Of a stretch of DNA of 48,145 nt, positions 6,348 through 14,534 are shown in pieces. Source of the DNA: JAFGOG01 sp034429215 (GTDB taxonomy: Bacteria > Chloroflexota > Anaerolineae > JAAYZQ01); contig DAOUGI010000037.1 of assembly GCA_034429215.1 (NCBI GenBank), forward strand, positions 1-48,145. The letters are read 5' to 3'. A program made the translations under genes and the position numbers. Within the stretch, counting starts at the first letter, position 1. Every line of letters begins with the position of its first letter. The notes below the pieces were generated by a model. The model was given only the letters and a program-made list of their open reading frames with translations, was not told the DNA's origin and did not search any database.

Positions 6348-8176
6348 GCTCACTGACCGCGCCGCAGCCGCTTTCGCTGCGGATACTGGCTTTTTCCAGG
6401 CGGTTCTTCCGCTGGCTGACGCGCCCTCACATTGCCCTGTCCTTGATCATGCTGGTTGTGTTGTTCTACATGGTCATCATACCGCTGTATCGCATGGCAG
6501 CGACGACAGTGACCTACCAGTCCAAGGATCTCACCCAGGTAGCAGGCGCCGAGGTAGGCAAGCTCACTGTTTATCACTATGTCAGGATGTTGACAGGGGT
6601 CCTTGGCAAGATCTACACGTATACCCCGTTGCGGAATTCGTTGACCATAGCGACCGGAGCCACGCTGCTGGCGCTGCTGATTGGCGGCGGGTTGGCCTGG
6701 TTGGTGGTCCGCACCGATATGCCGGGCAGGAAGCTCATCAACCAACTGGCGGTGATCCCGTACATCATGCCGTCCTGGACCCTGGCCCAAGCTTGGCTGG
6801 TGTTTTTCAAGAACAGGCTTTCTGGCGGAACGCCGGGTGTCTATGAATGGCTGACAGGACAAGGCCCTCCAAACTGGCTGTCGTACGGGGCGGTGCCCAT
6901 TATCATCTGCTGCGCGCTGCATTACTATACGTTCTTTTTTCTATTCGTGTCGGCGGCGCTCATGTCGATCGACTCTAATCTTGAGGAGGCCGGGGAATTG
7001 GCAGGAGCCAGCCGTTGGCGCATCCTGAGAAAGATCACTTTTCCCCTGGTGATGCCGGCTATCCTCTCCGGTTTTATTATGACCTTTTCCAAGGTCATGG
7101 GCACCTTCGGCGGACCGAATATCCTGGGAATACAGGTCAAATACTATGTAGTGGCTACCAGGATCCGCCAAAGTATAGCCATTGGGGACAAGGCGGATGC
7201 TTTTGTACTGGCTATCGTGTTGGTCCTGTTTTCTATGACCGTTCTTTGGTTCAACCAGAAACTGGTCGGGACGCGCAAGAGCTACGAGACGATTGGCGGA
7301 CGAGGCTTTGTGGCCCAGGTGAGCAAGCTGGGGAGGGCGAAGCGTCCCATGATGATCGGCGCGATCGTTTTTCAGATTCTGGTAATTGTCGTTCCGCTGG
7401 GTCTCTTGATCTGGTCCACGCTGATGCTGCAGGATGGGAATTACAGCCTCAGCAATCTCTCCTTGCAGCACTGGATAGGAGAGAGCAATACCATCTACAA
7501 CCATGGAGAGCCCGGCGTCCTGCGCAATCCCAAGATCTACCAGACCGCATGGAACTCGATCCGTCTTTCCTTATGGACGGCGTTTTTTACGGCGCTGCTG
7601 GGCATTGTTCTTGGCTATGCTATCGTTAAAGGCCGCGGCACCCGGCTGAGCAAATTGGTCGAGCAGCTGGCGTTCATCCCATACATTATCCCGGGCATCG
7701 CTTTTGGCGCAGTCTATATTGCGATGTTCGCCAAACCACTGGGGCCGATCCCGGCGTTGTACCCGACGTTTGCCCTTTTGGTGATCGTCTCGGTGGGGAA
7801 GCATCTCCCCTATTCCTCCCGTTCGGGAGTTTCGGCCATGATGCAGGTGGGCCGGGAGTTGGAGGAGGCGGGGCAGATAGCCGGTGCGAACGCCTGGCAG
7901 TGCTTCCGGCGCCTGATCTTTCCGCTTACCAGCAGCGGCTTTGTGGCCGGATTTCTGTTGACGTTTATCACCACCATGCGCGAGCTGTCTTTGATCATCC
8001 TGCTGGTCACAACCGAGACCCAAGTGCTGGCCAGCCAGACCATGTTCTACACTGAAAACGGGGATGGCCAGATGGCAAATGCCGTCATCTTGATCCTGAT
8101 CGCGCTCGTGGCGACAGGACACTTGATCATCAGCCGGTTCCGGGGCGGCAGCCTGAGAAAAGGCCTTGGAATGTAA
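6344..8176 (+). CDS. ABC transporter permease, fused two-domain iron/phosphonate type
   Basis: 610 residues with about twelve membrane segments, two copies of the BPD_transp_1 domain in one chain. Two EAA loops for ATPase docking are clear: E-E-A-G-E-L-A-G-A-S (about residues 213-222) and E-E-A-G-Q-I-A-G-A-N (about 506-515), each followed by F-P-L. Duplicated permeases of this type serve ferric iron (FbpB), thiamine (ThiP) and 2-aminoethylphosphonate importers. The start overlaps the RpiR stop (ATGA), with GGGGGAGGG upstream. With the ATPase and lipoprotein that follow, it completes an importer. The substrate is not readable from sequence; the neighbours favour a phosphorylated or phosphonate compound over iron. 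Confidence 0.88.
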   Translation: MSSLTAPQPLSLRILAFSRRFFRWLTRPHIALSLIMLVVLFYMVIIPLYRMAATTVTYQSKDLTQVAGAEVGKLTVYHYVRMLTGVLGKIYTYTPLRNSLTIATGATLLALLIGGGLAWLVVRTDMPGRKLINQLAVIPYIMPSWTLAQAWLVFFKNRLSGGTPGVYEWLTGQGPPNWLSYGAVPIIICCALHYYTFFFLFVSAALMSIDSNLEEAGELAGASRWRILRKITFPLVMPAILSGFIMTFSKVMGTFGGPNILGIQVKYYVVATRIRQSIAIGDKADAFVLAIVLVLFSMTVLWFNQKLVGTRKSYETIGGRGFVAQVSKLGRAKRPMMIGAIVFQILVIVVPLGLLIWSTLMLQDGNYSLSNLSLQHWIGESNTIYNHGEPGVLRNPKIYQTAWNSIRLSLWTAFFTALLGIVLGYAIVKGRGTRLSKLVEQLAFIPYIIPGIAFGAVYIAMFAKPLGPIPALYPTFALLVIVSVGKHLPYSSRSGVSAMMQVGRELEEAGQIAGANAWQCFRRLIFPLTSSGFVAGFLLTFITTMRELSLIILLVTTETQVLASQTMFYTENGDGQMANAVILILIALVATGHLIISRFRGGSLRKGLGM

Positions 8177-8189
8177 CAGGAGACCAACC

Positions 8190-9278
8190 ATGGAAGCAAC
8201 CATCAGAATCAAGAATCTCACCAAGCGTTTTGGCAAAGTCGTCGCCGTTGACAATTTCAGCCTGGAGATCGAGCCCGGCTCGTTTCTGACGTTGTTGGGC
8301 CCGTCCGGGTGCGGCAAGACGACCCTCCTGCGCTGTGTCGCCGGCCTTGAAGACCCGGACGGCGGCGAGATCTATATCGGGGACAAGCTTGTGTTTTCTC
8401 ACTCGCAGGGGATTTCAGTGCCCCCCGGGCAGAGAAACCTGGGGCTTGTGTTCCAGAACTATGCCTTGTGGCCGCACATGACGGTCTACAAGAACATGAC
8501 CTTCGCGCTGGAAATCAAGAAGCTGCCCAAGGAAGAGATGGGACGGCGGGTAAAGGAATCCCTGGCTGAAGTGCAGATGGAAGGCTACGCGGACCGCTAT
8601 CCACGCGAGATGAGCGGGGGACAGCAGCAGCGGATCGCCCTGGCGCGCATGCTGGCGTATCGTCCCAAGCTCTTTTTGATGGACGAACCCCTGTCCAACC
8701 TGGATGCTCGCCTGCGCATGGACATGCGCGCCGAGCTCAAACATCTGCACCACGTGGCCGGAGCGACCACGATCTATGTCACTCACGACCAGGTGGAAGC
8801 ACTGACCATGTCTTCGCAGATTGCGGTGATGAAGGAAGGGTTGCTCCAGCAGCTGGACACACCCGATCGCGTCTACCACTATCCAGCCAATCTGTTTGTG
8901 GCCGATTTCATCGGCAACCCCAAGGTGAACCTGCTGGATGGCGTTATAGATGAAGAGGGCTCTGTCGATCTCGGCAAGTTCCAGATCCTCGTCGAAACCC
9001 ACGGCGCGACCGGAGAGGTGGTCGTGGCCATGCGGCCCGAAGACATCGCCATCTCGACTGAGCCCGTACCAGGCTCGGTGGAGTTTGCGGCGTATTCCGT
9101 TCTTCCGTCGGGAGCCGATTCAACCATTGTGGCACATCTGGGTGAGCTGGAGCTGACCGTCAAGGTCATGGGAATCAGCAAGATCAGGATGGATGACAGG
9201 ATCTGGCTCACCTTCGAGCGTGGGTCGATGAACCTGTACGACAAGAAGAGCGGCAATCTGATCGTCCCAAAGAGCTAA
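8190..9278 (+). CDS. ABC transporter ATP-binding protein (FbpC/PotA type)
   Basis: 362 residues from ATG 8190 with AGGAG upstream. Walker A G-P-S-G-C-G-K-T (37-44), Q-loop F-Q-N-Y-A-L-W-P, signature M-S-G-G-Q-Q-Q-R (141-148), Walker B ending D-E (165-166), and switch His199 in V-T-H-D-Q are all intact. The C-terminal third is a TOBE-type regulatory domain (about residues 250-355) with V-A-M-R-P-E-D-I. It powers the permease encoded just upstream, at the inner face of the membrane. The gap to the permease stop is 13 bases, so the two are translated together. Confidence 0.92.
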   Translation: MEATIRIKNLTKRFGKVVAVDNFSLEIEPGSFLTLLGPSGCGKTTLLRCVAGLEDPDGGEIYIGDKLVFSHSQGISVPPGQRNLGLVFQNYALWPHMTVYKNMTFALEIKKLPKEEMGRRVKESLAEVQMEGYADRYPREMSGGQQQRIALARMLAYRPKLFLMDEPLSNLDARLRMDMRAELKHLHHVAGATTIYVTHDQVEALTMSSQIAVMKEGLLQQLDTPDRVYHYPANLFVADFIGNPKVNLLDGVIDEEGSVDLGKFQILVETHGATGEVVVAMRPEDIAISTEPVPGSVEFAAYSVLPSGADSTIVAHLGELELTVKVMGISKIRMDDRIWLTFERGSMNLYDKKSGNLIVPKS

Positions 9279-9383
9279 CCATAGAGTCTGTTGACAAGCG
9301 AAAGGAGGCAAAGGAAAGGGCAGGAGGTTTAACCAGGTCGTGGTCCAATAGTTTCGTTGCTAACTATTCTAAGGAGGAAAGAA

Positions 9384-10610
9384 ATGAAGGCATTTGCGAC
9401 TTTTGTGACGTTGTGCTTGCTGATCAGTATTGTGGCCGGCTGTGGCGCACAGGCCACCCAGGCGCCGGCCACTGGAGTCAAGCCGGCCGACACTGCCGTC
9501 CCCGAGCTCAGCGCTGCAGAGCAATGGGCAAAGGCGAATGGTTTTGGGCCGTACCAGCCCGCCGAGGAAGACTGGGCGGCGATCGAAGCGGCGGCCAAAA
9601 AGGAAGGGAAAGTGGTCGTCTACTGCAACTCGTCCAAGTTCGCCAAGCTGCTCGATGCATGGGCCGCGTTGTACCCGGACATCGCGCTTGAGGGCGGAGA
9701 TACCGACGACATCGCGGTGAAGATGTCCGCGGAGCAGGAAGCCGGGAACGTGATCGGGGATGTCTGGTACAACAGCGATGGGCATCTGCTGTATGGGGAA
9801 TTTGTGCCCAACCAGTGGCTCTGGTCCTACGTGCCGCCGGGCGTGAAAGTAGACGACGTAACCGCAGACCGGCCGTTTGCGCTTGCGCGCCACGGTGTGG
9901 ACGTGATTGGGTACAACAATGAGATCCACCCGGAAGGCTGCCCGCTCACCAACTGGTGGCAGCTGACCGAGCCGGCACTGAAGGGCAAGTTCTTTATGGA
10001 GGATCCGGCCGCTGATGCCAGCACGACGGCCAAGATCACCTTGATCGTACAACACGCGGACGACATGGCCGCAGCCTACCAAGCGCTGTACGGCAAGGAT
10101 TGGACGACAGACGCAGCGTATGGGGCTGATACCCTCAATGCAGGGTACCTGTTCCTGAAAAAGCTGGCCAAGAACCAGCCTGGGCTTCAGCCTGGCGGCG
10201 ATGAGGTGGACGCGGCATTTGCCACGCTGGGCATGGATCCAGCCGTGGAACCAGGGTATGGCTGGACCGGCCTTTCGAGCCTTGAGACTACCTTGGACGG
10301 AGAGCTGGCCATGGCGCCATGCCTGGGCCTTCAGCCGGTCGTGGGTATCCTGAAATCCACGTACCTAGGCGTTGCCAACAAGTCACAGCATCCCAATGCA
10401 GCCAAGCTGTTCATCAGATTCGCTCTCTCAGAAGAAGGGCTCAAGCCGTGGAACGCCATAGGCAACTATCCCACAGTTGAAGGCGTCGAGCCTGCCGAAG
10501 GCATGCCCCCTCGAAGCGAGCTAAAGCTATGGCCCAGCGACGACCTGTTTGCCTACCAAAACAACAGCCAGGTGCGCGACTTTTGGTCTATCAATCTGCT
10601 TGCTCCGTAA
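9384..10610 (+). CDS. ABC transporter substrate-binding lipoprotein (FbpA-like)
   Basis: 408 residues from ATG 9384 with AAGGAGG upstream. A lipoprotein signal ends S-I-V-A-G-C with the acylated cysteine at residue 20, followed by an Ala/Thr/Pro-rich linker. The mature part has the type-2 periplasmic-binding fold: E-G-K-V-V-V-Y-C-N-S-S near residue 70 and the end motif H-P-N-A-A-K-L-F-I-R-F-A-L-S-E-E-G, as in iron, putrescine and phosphonate binding proteins. No clear Tyr-Tyr iron-binding pair is evident, so iron is not favoured. It captures the ligand outside the cell and hands it to the permease. A strong hairpin follows. Confidence 0.87.
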   Translation: MKAFATFVTLCLLISIVAGCGAQATQAPATGVKPADTAVPELSAAEQWAKANGFGPYQPAEEDWAAIEAAAKKEGKVVVYCNSSKFAKLLDAWAALYPDIALEGGDTDDIAVKMSAEQEAGNVIGDVWYNSDGHLLYGEFVPNQWLWSYVPPGVKVDDVTADRPFALARHGVDVIGYNNEIHPEGCPLTNWWQLTEPALKGKFFMEDPAADASTTAKITLIVQHADDMAAAYQALYGKDWTTDAAYGADTLNAGYLFLKKLAKNQPGLQPGGDEVDAAFATLGMDPAVEPGYGWTGLSSLETTLDGELAMAPCLGLQPVVGILKSTYLGVANKSQHPNAAKLFIRFALSEEGLKPWNAIGNYPTVEGVEPAEGMPPRSELKLWPSDDLFAYQNNSQVRDFWSINLLAP

Positions 10611-10637
10611 GGATAGCACGGGGCTTGGAACGGGTTT

Positions 10638-10672
10638 CTTTGGGCATGGACGCACTTGGTCCGTGCCCAAAG
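10638..10672 (+). other. intra-operon hairpin after the importer genes
   Basis: ctttgggcatggac (10638-10651) pairs with gtccgtgcccaaag (10659-10672) at 13 of 14 positions plus one G-U, around a 7-base loop. There is no T-run. It sits in the 92-base gap between the binding-protein gene and the first HAD gene. Such hairpins often protect the upstream message or cause partial termination, giving more transporter than enzyme. Confidence 0.55.
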
Positions 10673-10702
10673 ACCTCGCGCAGAACTTGTTCTGAAGGCT
10701 GA

Positions 10703-11482
10703 ATGAGCATGGCGATCAACCCCATCCGGGCTGTCGTCTGGGACATGGGCGGCACGCTTGAGGAAGTATATTACAACGAGGCGATCCAGCAGGAGGCGAC
10801 CCGTGGGCTGCGCGACCTGCTGGCCGAGCGAGGGCTCGACCCTGGGCCGGACCTGGACGGCCTGTACGCGGCCGTCGTGTCGGGGATGAAAGCCTACCAG
10901 GCCTGGCGAGAAGAGAGCGAGGTCGAGCTGCCGCCGGAGAGGGTGTGGGCAGAGTATATCCTGCCCGATCATGGTCTGGCGCAAGAACGGTTGGCGGCCG
11001 CTGCGGAGGATCTCACCTCCTTTTACGAGACCCATTACCAGGTGCGCTGCCTGCGCCCCGAGGCGCAAGCTGTTCTAGAGGCGCTGCACGAAAGAGGTTT
11101 TCGTTTGGCAATTATCTCGAACATTATCAGCCGGAGGTTGGTGCCGTTCTTGCTGGTCGAATATGGCATCGCGCACTATTTCGATCCGGTGGTGACCAGC
11201 TCGAACTTGGGTTGGCGCAAACCCAATAAACGCATTTTTCACGAGGCTACCCGTCTGATGGGGCTGCCGCCGGCGGCCTGTGCGTACGCGGGCGACACGA
11301 TATCGCGCGACGTGATCGGGGCGCGGCGGGCCGGATATGGGCTGGCGATCCAGATCGAATCTTTTCTGACCACTCAGATCGACCACGGAACGGACGACGT
11401 GCGCCCTGACGCGGTTGTTCACGATCTGATGGAGATCGTTGAGCTGGTTGCGTCCAACAGGGAGACTGTGAATGGCCATTAA
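10703..11482 (+). CDS. HAD superfamily hydrolase with atypical motif I
   Basis: 259 residues (ATG 10703; ATG 10709 is possible). HAD motifs: I, V-V-W-D14-M-G16-G-T; II, I-I-S139-N; III, K173-P; IV, G-D198-T-I-S-R-D203. The nucleophile Asp14 is present, but the +2 position, normally the Asp that acts as acid/base in phosphatases, is Gly. The cap between motifs I and II is helical (C1 type). HADs without that Asp include phosphonatases and dehalogenases, or inactive proteins, so simple phosphatase activity should not be assumed. Its last 11 bases overlap the start of the tandem-HAD gene, in a different frame. It probably acts on the compound imported by the upstream transporter. Confidence 0.82.
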   Translation: MSMAINPIRAVVWDMGGTLEEVYYNEAIQQEATRGLRDLLAERGLDPGPDLDGLYAAVVSGMKAYQAWREESEVELPPERVWAEYILPDHGLAQERLAAAAEDLTSFYETHYQVRCLRPEAQAVLEALHERGFRLAIISNIISRRLVPFLLVEYGIAHYFDPVVTSSNLGWRKPNKRIFHEATRLMGLPPAACAYAGDTISRDVIGARRAGYGLAIQIESFLTTQIDHGTDDVRPDAVVHDLMEIVELVASNRETVNGH

Positions 11483-12914
11483 GGGCATCTTTTTCGACGC
11501 CGCAGATGTGCTCTATGTGCGGCCAGTGTCGACGGGCATGCATTTGACCAAACTGCTCGATGGGAAAGGGCTGCCGACTGAGTTGTCGGTGGAAGACCAG
11601 TCACGGCAAAAAGCGCTGCGCTCGCTGGCAAAGCGGGGGCTGATCAGCCATGACTGGTACTGGGATCAGGTGCTGGAGATGCACGGCATTGCCGATGCAG
11701 AGGAGCGGCGGCGCCTGACGGTCCAGATCGACGAGGTTTCGAACCATGTCGTGCCGGTTCCCGGCGCCAGGGAGGCGCTGGCAGAGCTGAAGCAGCGCGG
11801 TTTCGTGGTGGGTGTTGTCACCGACACTATGCACTCGATCGAGCACAAGATGCGCTGGCTGGAACAGGTGGGGGTGGCTGAGTTTGTCGATGTGGTGGCC
11901 TGCTCGACGGTACTGGGCGCACACAAGCCGGAACCGGTCATGTACCTGAATGCGGTGAAACAGGCAGGGATAATGCCGGACGAATCGGCTTTCGTGGGCC
12001 ACCGCGCCGACGAGGTCGAAGGCGCGCGCCAGGCAGGGCTGGCGACCGTCGGGGTGAACTATGATCCCGACGTCAGGGCCGACTACTATGCCCGGTCGCT
12101 GCCCGATCTGTTGAATGTATCCATTTTCCAGCAATCCACGGAGGACCCTGCAAAGGTGAAACAGATGAATCACGATATAGAAGTCATTTTCATAGACGTC
12201 GGCAACACTCTGCGGGTCCTGGTGGAGGACGAGCCGTACCAGGCCGAGGCCAGGAAAAAGATCGCGGATTTCGTCGGGACGGACGAGTCGCCCGAGGTCT
12301 TTTGCGACATGGTGGACAAGAGGTACAAGGTCTACAGGAAGTGGGCGTTTGAGACGCTGCTCGAATCGTCGGAAAGGGAGCTGTGGACGCGCTGGCTGCT
12401 GCCCGAGTGGCCGGCCGATAGGATTGGGCCGCTGGCGGGGGAGCTGACCTTTCTGTACCGCCAGACGATGGGGCACCGGTACGCGCAGCCGGACGCCAAG
12501 GCAGTGGCCGCCGAGCTGACCAGACGGGGCTACCGGCTGGGGATTTTGAGCAACACCATCACCGAGCGCGAGATCCCGGAGTGGCTTGAAGAAGACGGTC
12601 TAAGCCAGTATTTTCCGACGGTGGTGCTGTCGTCGATCTTTGGGCACCGGAAACCGGGCCCGGAGATCTATTGGGAAGCAGCCCGACAGGCCGGGGTCGC
12701 GCCGGCGCAGGCTGCATACGTGGCGGACAACCCGTCGCGCGATGTTCCCGGCTCGCGGCGGGCAGGGCTGGGGATGATCATCATCATGGGCGAGCCGGCC
12801 GAGCTGGAGAAGAAGGACATGACCGGCGAGAACAAGCCCGACCTGGTCATCCACACTTTGAGCGAGCTGCTGGACGTTTTCCCCAAACGCCACAACGGGC
12901 GCGACAACGGCTGA
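11472..12914 (+). CDS. tandem HAD-domain fusion protein
   Basis: 480 residues with two complete HAD domains. Domain A (1-225): motif I F-F-D9-A-A11-D, motif II V-T118-D, motif III H-K152-P, motif IV F-V-G-H177-R-A-D180. Domain B (about 233-470): motif I F-I-D242-V-G244-N-T, later L-S-N-T, R-K-P-G-P and V-A-D-N-P-S-R-D. Neither domain has the usual second Asp of motif I, and domain A also has His for the first Asp of motif IV. Domain B resembles the HAD encoded upstream, suggesting duplication and fusion. An internal ATG at 12165 begins domain B and could give a separate product. The start overlaps the previous gene by 11 bases, so translation is coupled. Confidence 0.82.
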   Translation: MAIKGIFFDAADVLYVRPVSTGMHLTKLLDGKGLPTELSVEDQSRQKALRSLAKRGLISHDWYWDQVLEMHGIADAEERRRLTVQIDEVSNHVVPVPGAREALAELKQRGFVVGVVTDTMHSIEHKMRWLEQVGVAEFVDVVACSTVLGAHKPEPVMYLNAVKQAGIMPDESAFVGHRADEVEGARQAGLATVGVNYDPDVRADYYARSLPDLLNVSIFQQSTEDPAKVKQMNHDIEVIFIDVGNTLRVLVEDEPYQAEARKKIADFVGTDESPEVFCDMVDKRYKVYRKWAFETLLESSERELWTRWLLPEWPADRIGPLAGELTFLYRQTMGHRYAQPDAKAVAAELTRRGYRLGILSNTITEREIPEWLEEDGLSQYFPTVVLSSIFGHRKPGPEIYWEAARQAGVAPAQAAYVADNPSRDVPGSRRAGLGMIIIMGEPAELEKKDMTGENKPDLVIHTLSELLDVFPKRHNGRDNG

Positions 12915-12933
12915 GCGGCCCGAGGAATAGACC

Positions 12934-14532
12934 GTGTCTGATTTGATGACCTCGGGCGGCCTCGCCCGCGGTGGCAGCGCGCTGGCCGACGCGGTCCGAG
13001 ATCTGTACTGCGAGGGCCAGACCGACTATTCGCTCGAGCCGATTGTCCTGGTGGACGAGCATGGGCAGGCGATCGGCCGCATACAAGATGGCGACGCGGT
13101 GATCTTTTGCTGCCGGCGCGGCGAGCGCGAGGTTCAGTTGACCGAGGCGTTTGTCGAGCGGGACAGGGAGCTGTTCCCGCGGCAGGATTTTCAGAATCTC
13201 ACCTTTGTGATCCTGACGCTGTACCACGAAAAGTTTAGGGATCTGCCGGTTGCCTTTGCCCCGACTGAGATAAAGGGCACACTGGGCGAGGTCGCCGGCC
13301 GGGCGGGCCTGCGCCAGCTCCGGGTCGCCGAATCGGAAAAGTACGCGCACGTCACCTTTTTCTTCAACGGCGGCAACAACCGGCCGTTCCCCGGCGAGGA
13401 TGACGTCCGCGTGCCGTCGCCCAGGGGGGTGCCGTTTGAGCGGGTGCCGGAGCTGAGCGCGGCGCAGGTTGCCGAGCAGGTTGTTAGCGGCATCGGTGAG
13501 GGGTACGACCTGATCGTGGCCAACCTGGCCAACGGCGACGTGATCGGCCACACCCAAAACAACGGGGCCAAGATCGCCTGCGCGGGGTTCGTGGACGAGC
13601 GACTGGGGCAGATGGTGAGCGCGGCCCTGGCGGCCGATTGTGTGGTTCTGGTGACCGCCGATCACGGCAACCTCGAAGAGATGATCAAGCCCGACGGCAC
13701 GCCCCACGTGGCGCATACGACCAACCCGGTGCCGTTGGTAGTCGTCGATCCGCGGGCCGAAGCGCGGATCGAGGTGGGCGATGGCAGGCTGGCCGACGTC
13801 GCGCCGACGGTTCTGGAGGCGCTCGGCATTGCACCGCCAGAGGCGATGGACGGGGCAAGCCTGGTGGGGAATCACGACTGGGGCGGCCCGCGGCGGGTGC
13901 TGGTGGTGATCCTCGATGGGTGGGGCATCGGCAAGAGCGATGGCACGAACCCGATCTGGCTGGCCCAGACGCCGGTGTGGGACAATCTGGCCCGGCGCTA
14001 TGGGTGCGCCCGGCTGGAGGCGTCGGGTGAGGCGGTGGGGCTGAGGCCGGGCTTGCCGGGCAACTCGGAAGCCGGGCACATGAGCATCGGTGCGGGGCGG
14101 GCGGTGCTGCAGGATGATGTGCGGCTCGACCGGGCGATGCAGGATGGCTCGTTCTACAGCAACGAGGTGCTGTGCGGGGCGATCGATGAGGTCAAGCGGC
14201 GGAACGCGAGCCTGCACCTGATCGGGCTGCTGACCGAAAAGAGCTCGCACGGCTCGATCGAGTATCCACTGGCGCTGCTGCGGATGGCCAAGGCAAGCGG
14301 CTTGAGCCGGGTGTATCTGCACGTTATTTTTGACGGGCGGAGCACCGAGCCGGGAAGCGCGCCGGCGATGCTCGAAAAGTTGGACAGGCAGGTGGACGAG
14401 ATCGGGGTGGGGCAGATCGTCACCGGCGTCGGCCGGGGGATCGCCCTCGATCGCGACGGGAACTATGCCAAAACCAAACGGGCGTACGACGCACTGGTGT
14501 TTGGCGCCGGGAAACAATGGGCCGCGGGCTGA
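12934..14532 (+). CDS. circularly permuted cofactor-independent phosphoglycerate mutase-like protein
   Basis: 532 residues from GTG 12934 (GAGGAA upstream). The motifs are those of iPGM/GpmI but in swapped order. Residues 15-310 match the normal C-terminal half: R62 and R65 (of N-F-R-P-D-R), S-E-K136-Y-A-H-V-T-F-F-F-N-G-G, D202-V-I-G-H206, A-D243-H244-G-N, A-H261-T-T-N-P-V-P, M-D-G-A-S-L. Residues 320-525 match the normal N-terminal half: I-L-D328-G-W-G, G-N-S378-E-A-G-H, S-S-H439, D-G-R469-S470, G-R501, D-R507-D. All metal ligands, the serine nucleophile and most substrate residues are kept; the Asp after Arg469 (Asp154 in the Geobacillus enzyme) is Ser. Family knowledge: iPGM interconverts 2- and 3-phosphoglycerate using Mn. 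The change, and the archaeal-type mutase next door, suggest another phosphate-ester substrate. Confidence 0.88.
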   Translation: MSDLMTSGGLARGGSALADAVRDLYCEGQTDYSLEPIVLVDEHGQAIGRIQDGDAVIFCCRRGEREVQLTEAFVERDRELFPRQDFQNLTFVILTLYHEKFRDLPVAFAPTEIKGTLGEVAGRAGLRQLRVAESEKYAHVTFFFNGGNNRPFPGEDDVRVPSPRGVPFERVPELSAAQVAEQVVSGIGEGYDLIVANLANGDVIGHTQNNGAKIACAGFVDERLGQMVSAALAADCVVLVTADHGNLEEMIKPDGTPHVAHTTNPVPLVVVDPRAEARIEVGDGRLADVAPTVLEALGIAPPEAMDGASLVGNHDWGGPRRVLVVILDGWGIGKSDGTNPIWLAQTPVWDNLARRYGCARLEASGEAVGLRPGLPGNSEAGHMSIGAGRAVLQDDVRLDRAMQDGSFYSNEVLCGAIDEVKRRNASLHLIGLLTEKSSHGSIEYPLALLRMAKASGLSRVYLHVIFDGRSTEPGSAPAMLEKLDRQVDEIGVGQIVTGVGRGIALDRDGNYAKTKRAYDALVFGAGKQWAAG

Positions 14533-14534
14533 CG

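Noticed and set aside
9384..10610. Ferric-iron binding protein
   Set aside because: The protein fold and transporter type allow it, but the paired tyrosines of FbpA are not evident and the operon has no iron-related gene.
12165..12914. Second HAD domain as a separate gene starting at ATG 12165
   Set aside because: No stop separates it from domain A, so a fusion is the simplest reading; internal initiation remains possible and is noted in the feature.
12934..14532. Two separate fragments of a broken phosphoglycerate mutase gene
   Set aside because: The frame is open without any stop or shift across the joint, and all but one of the checked catalytic residues in both halves are intact, so a working permuted protein is more likely than decay.
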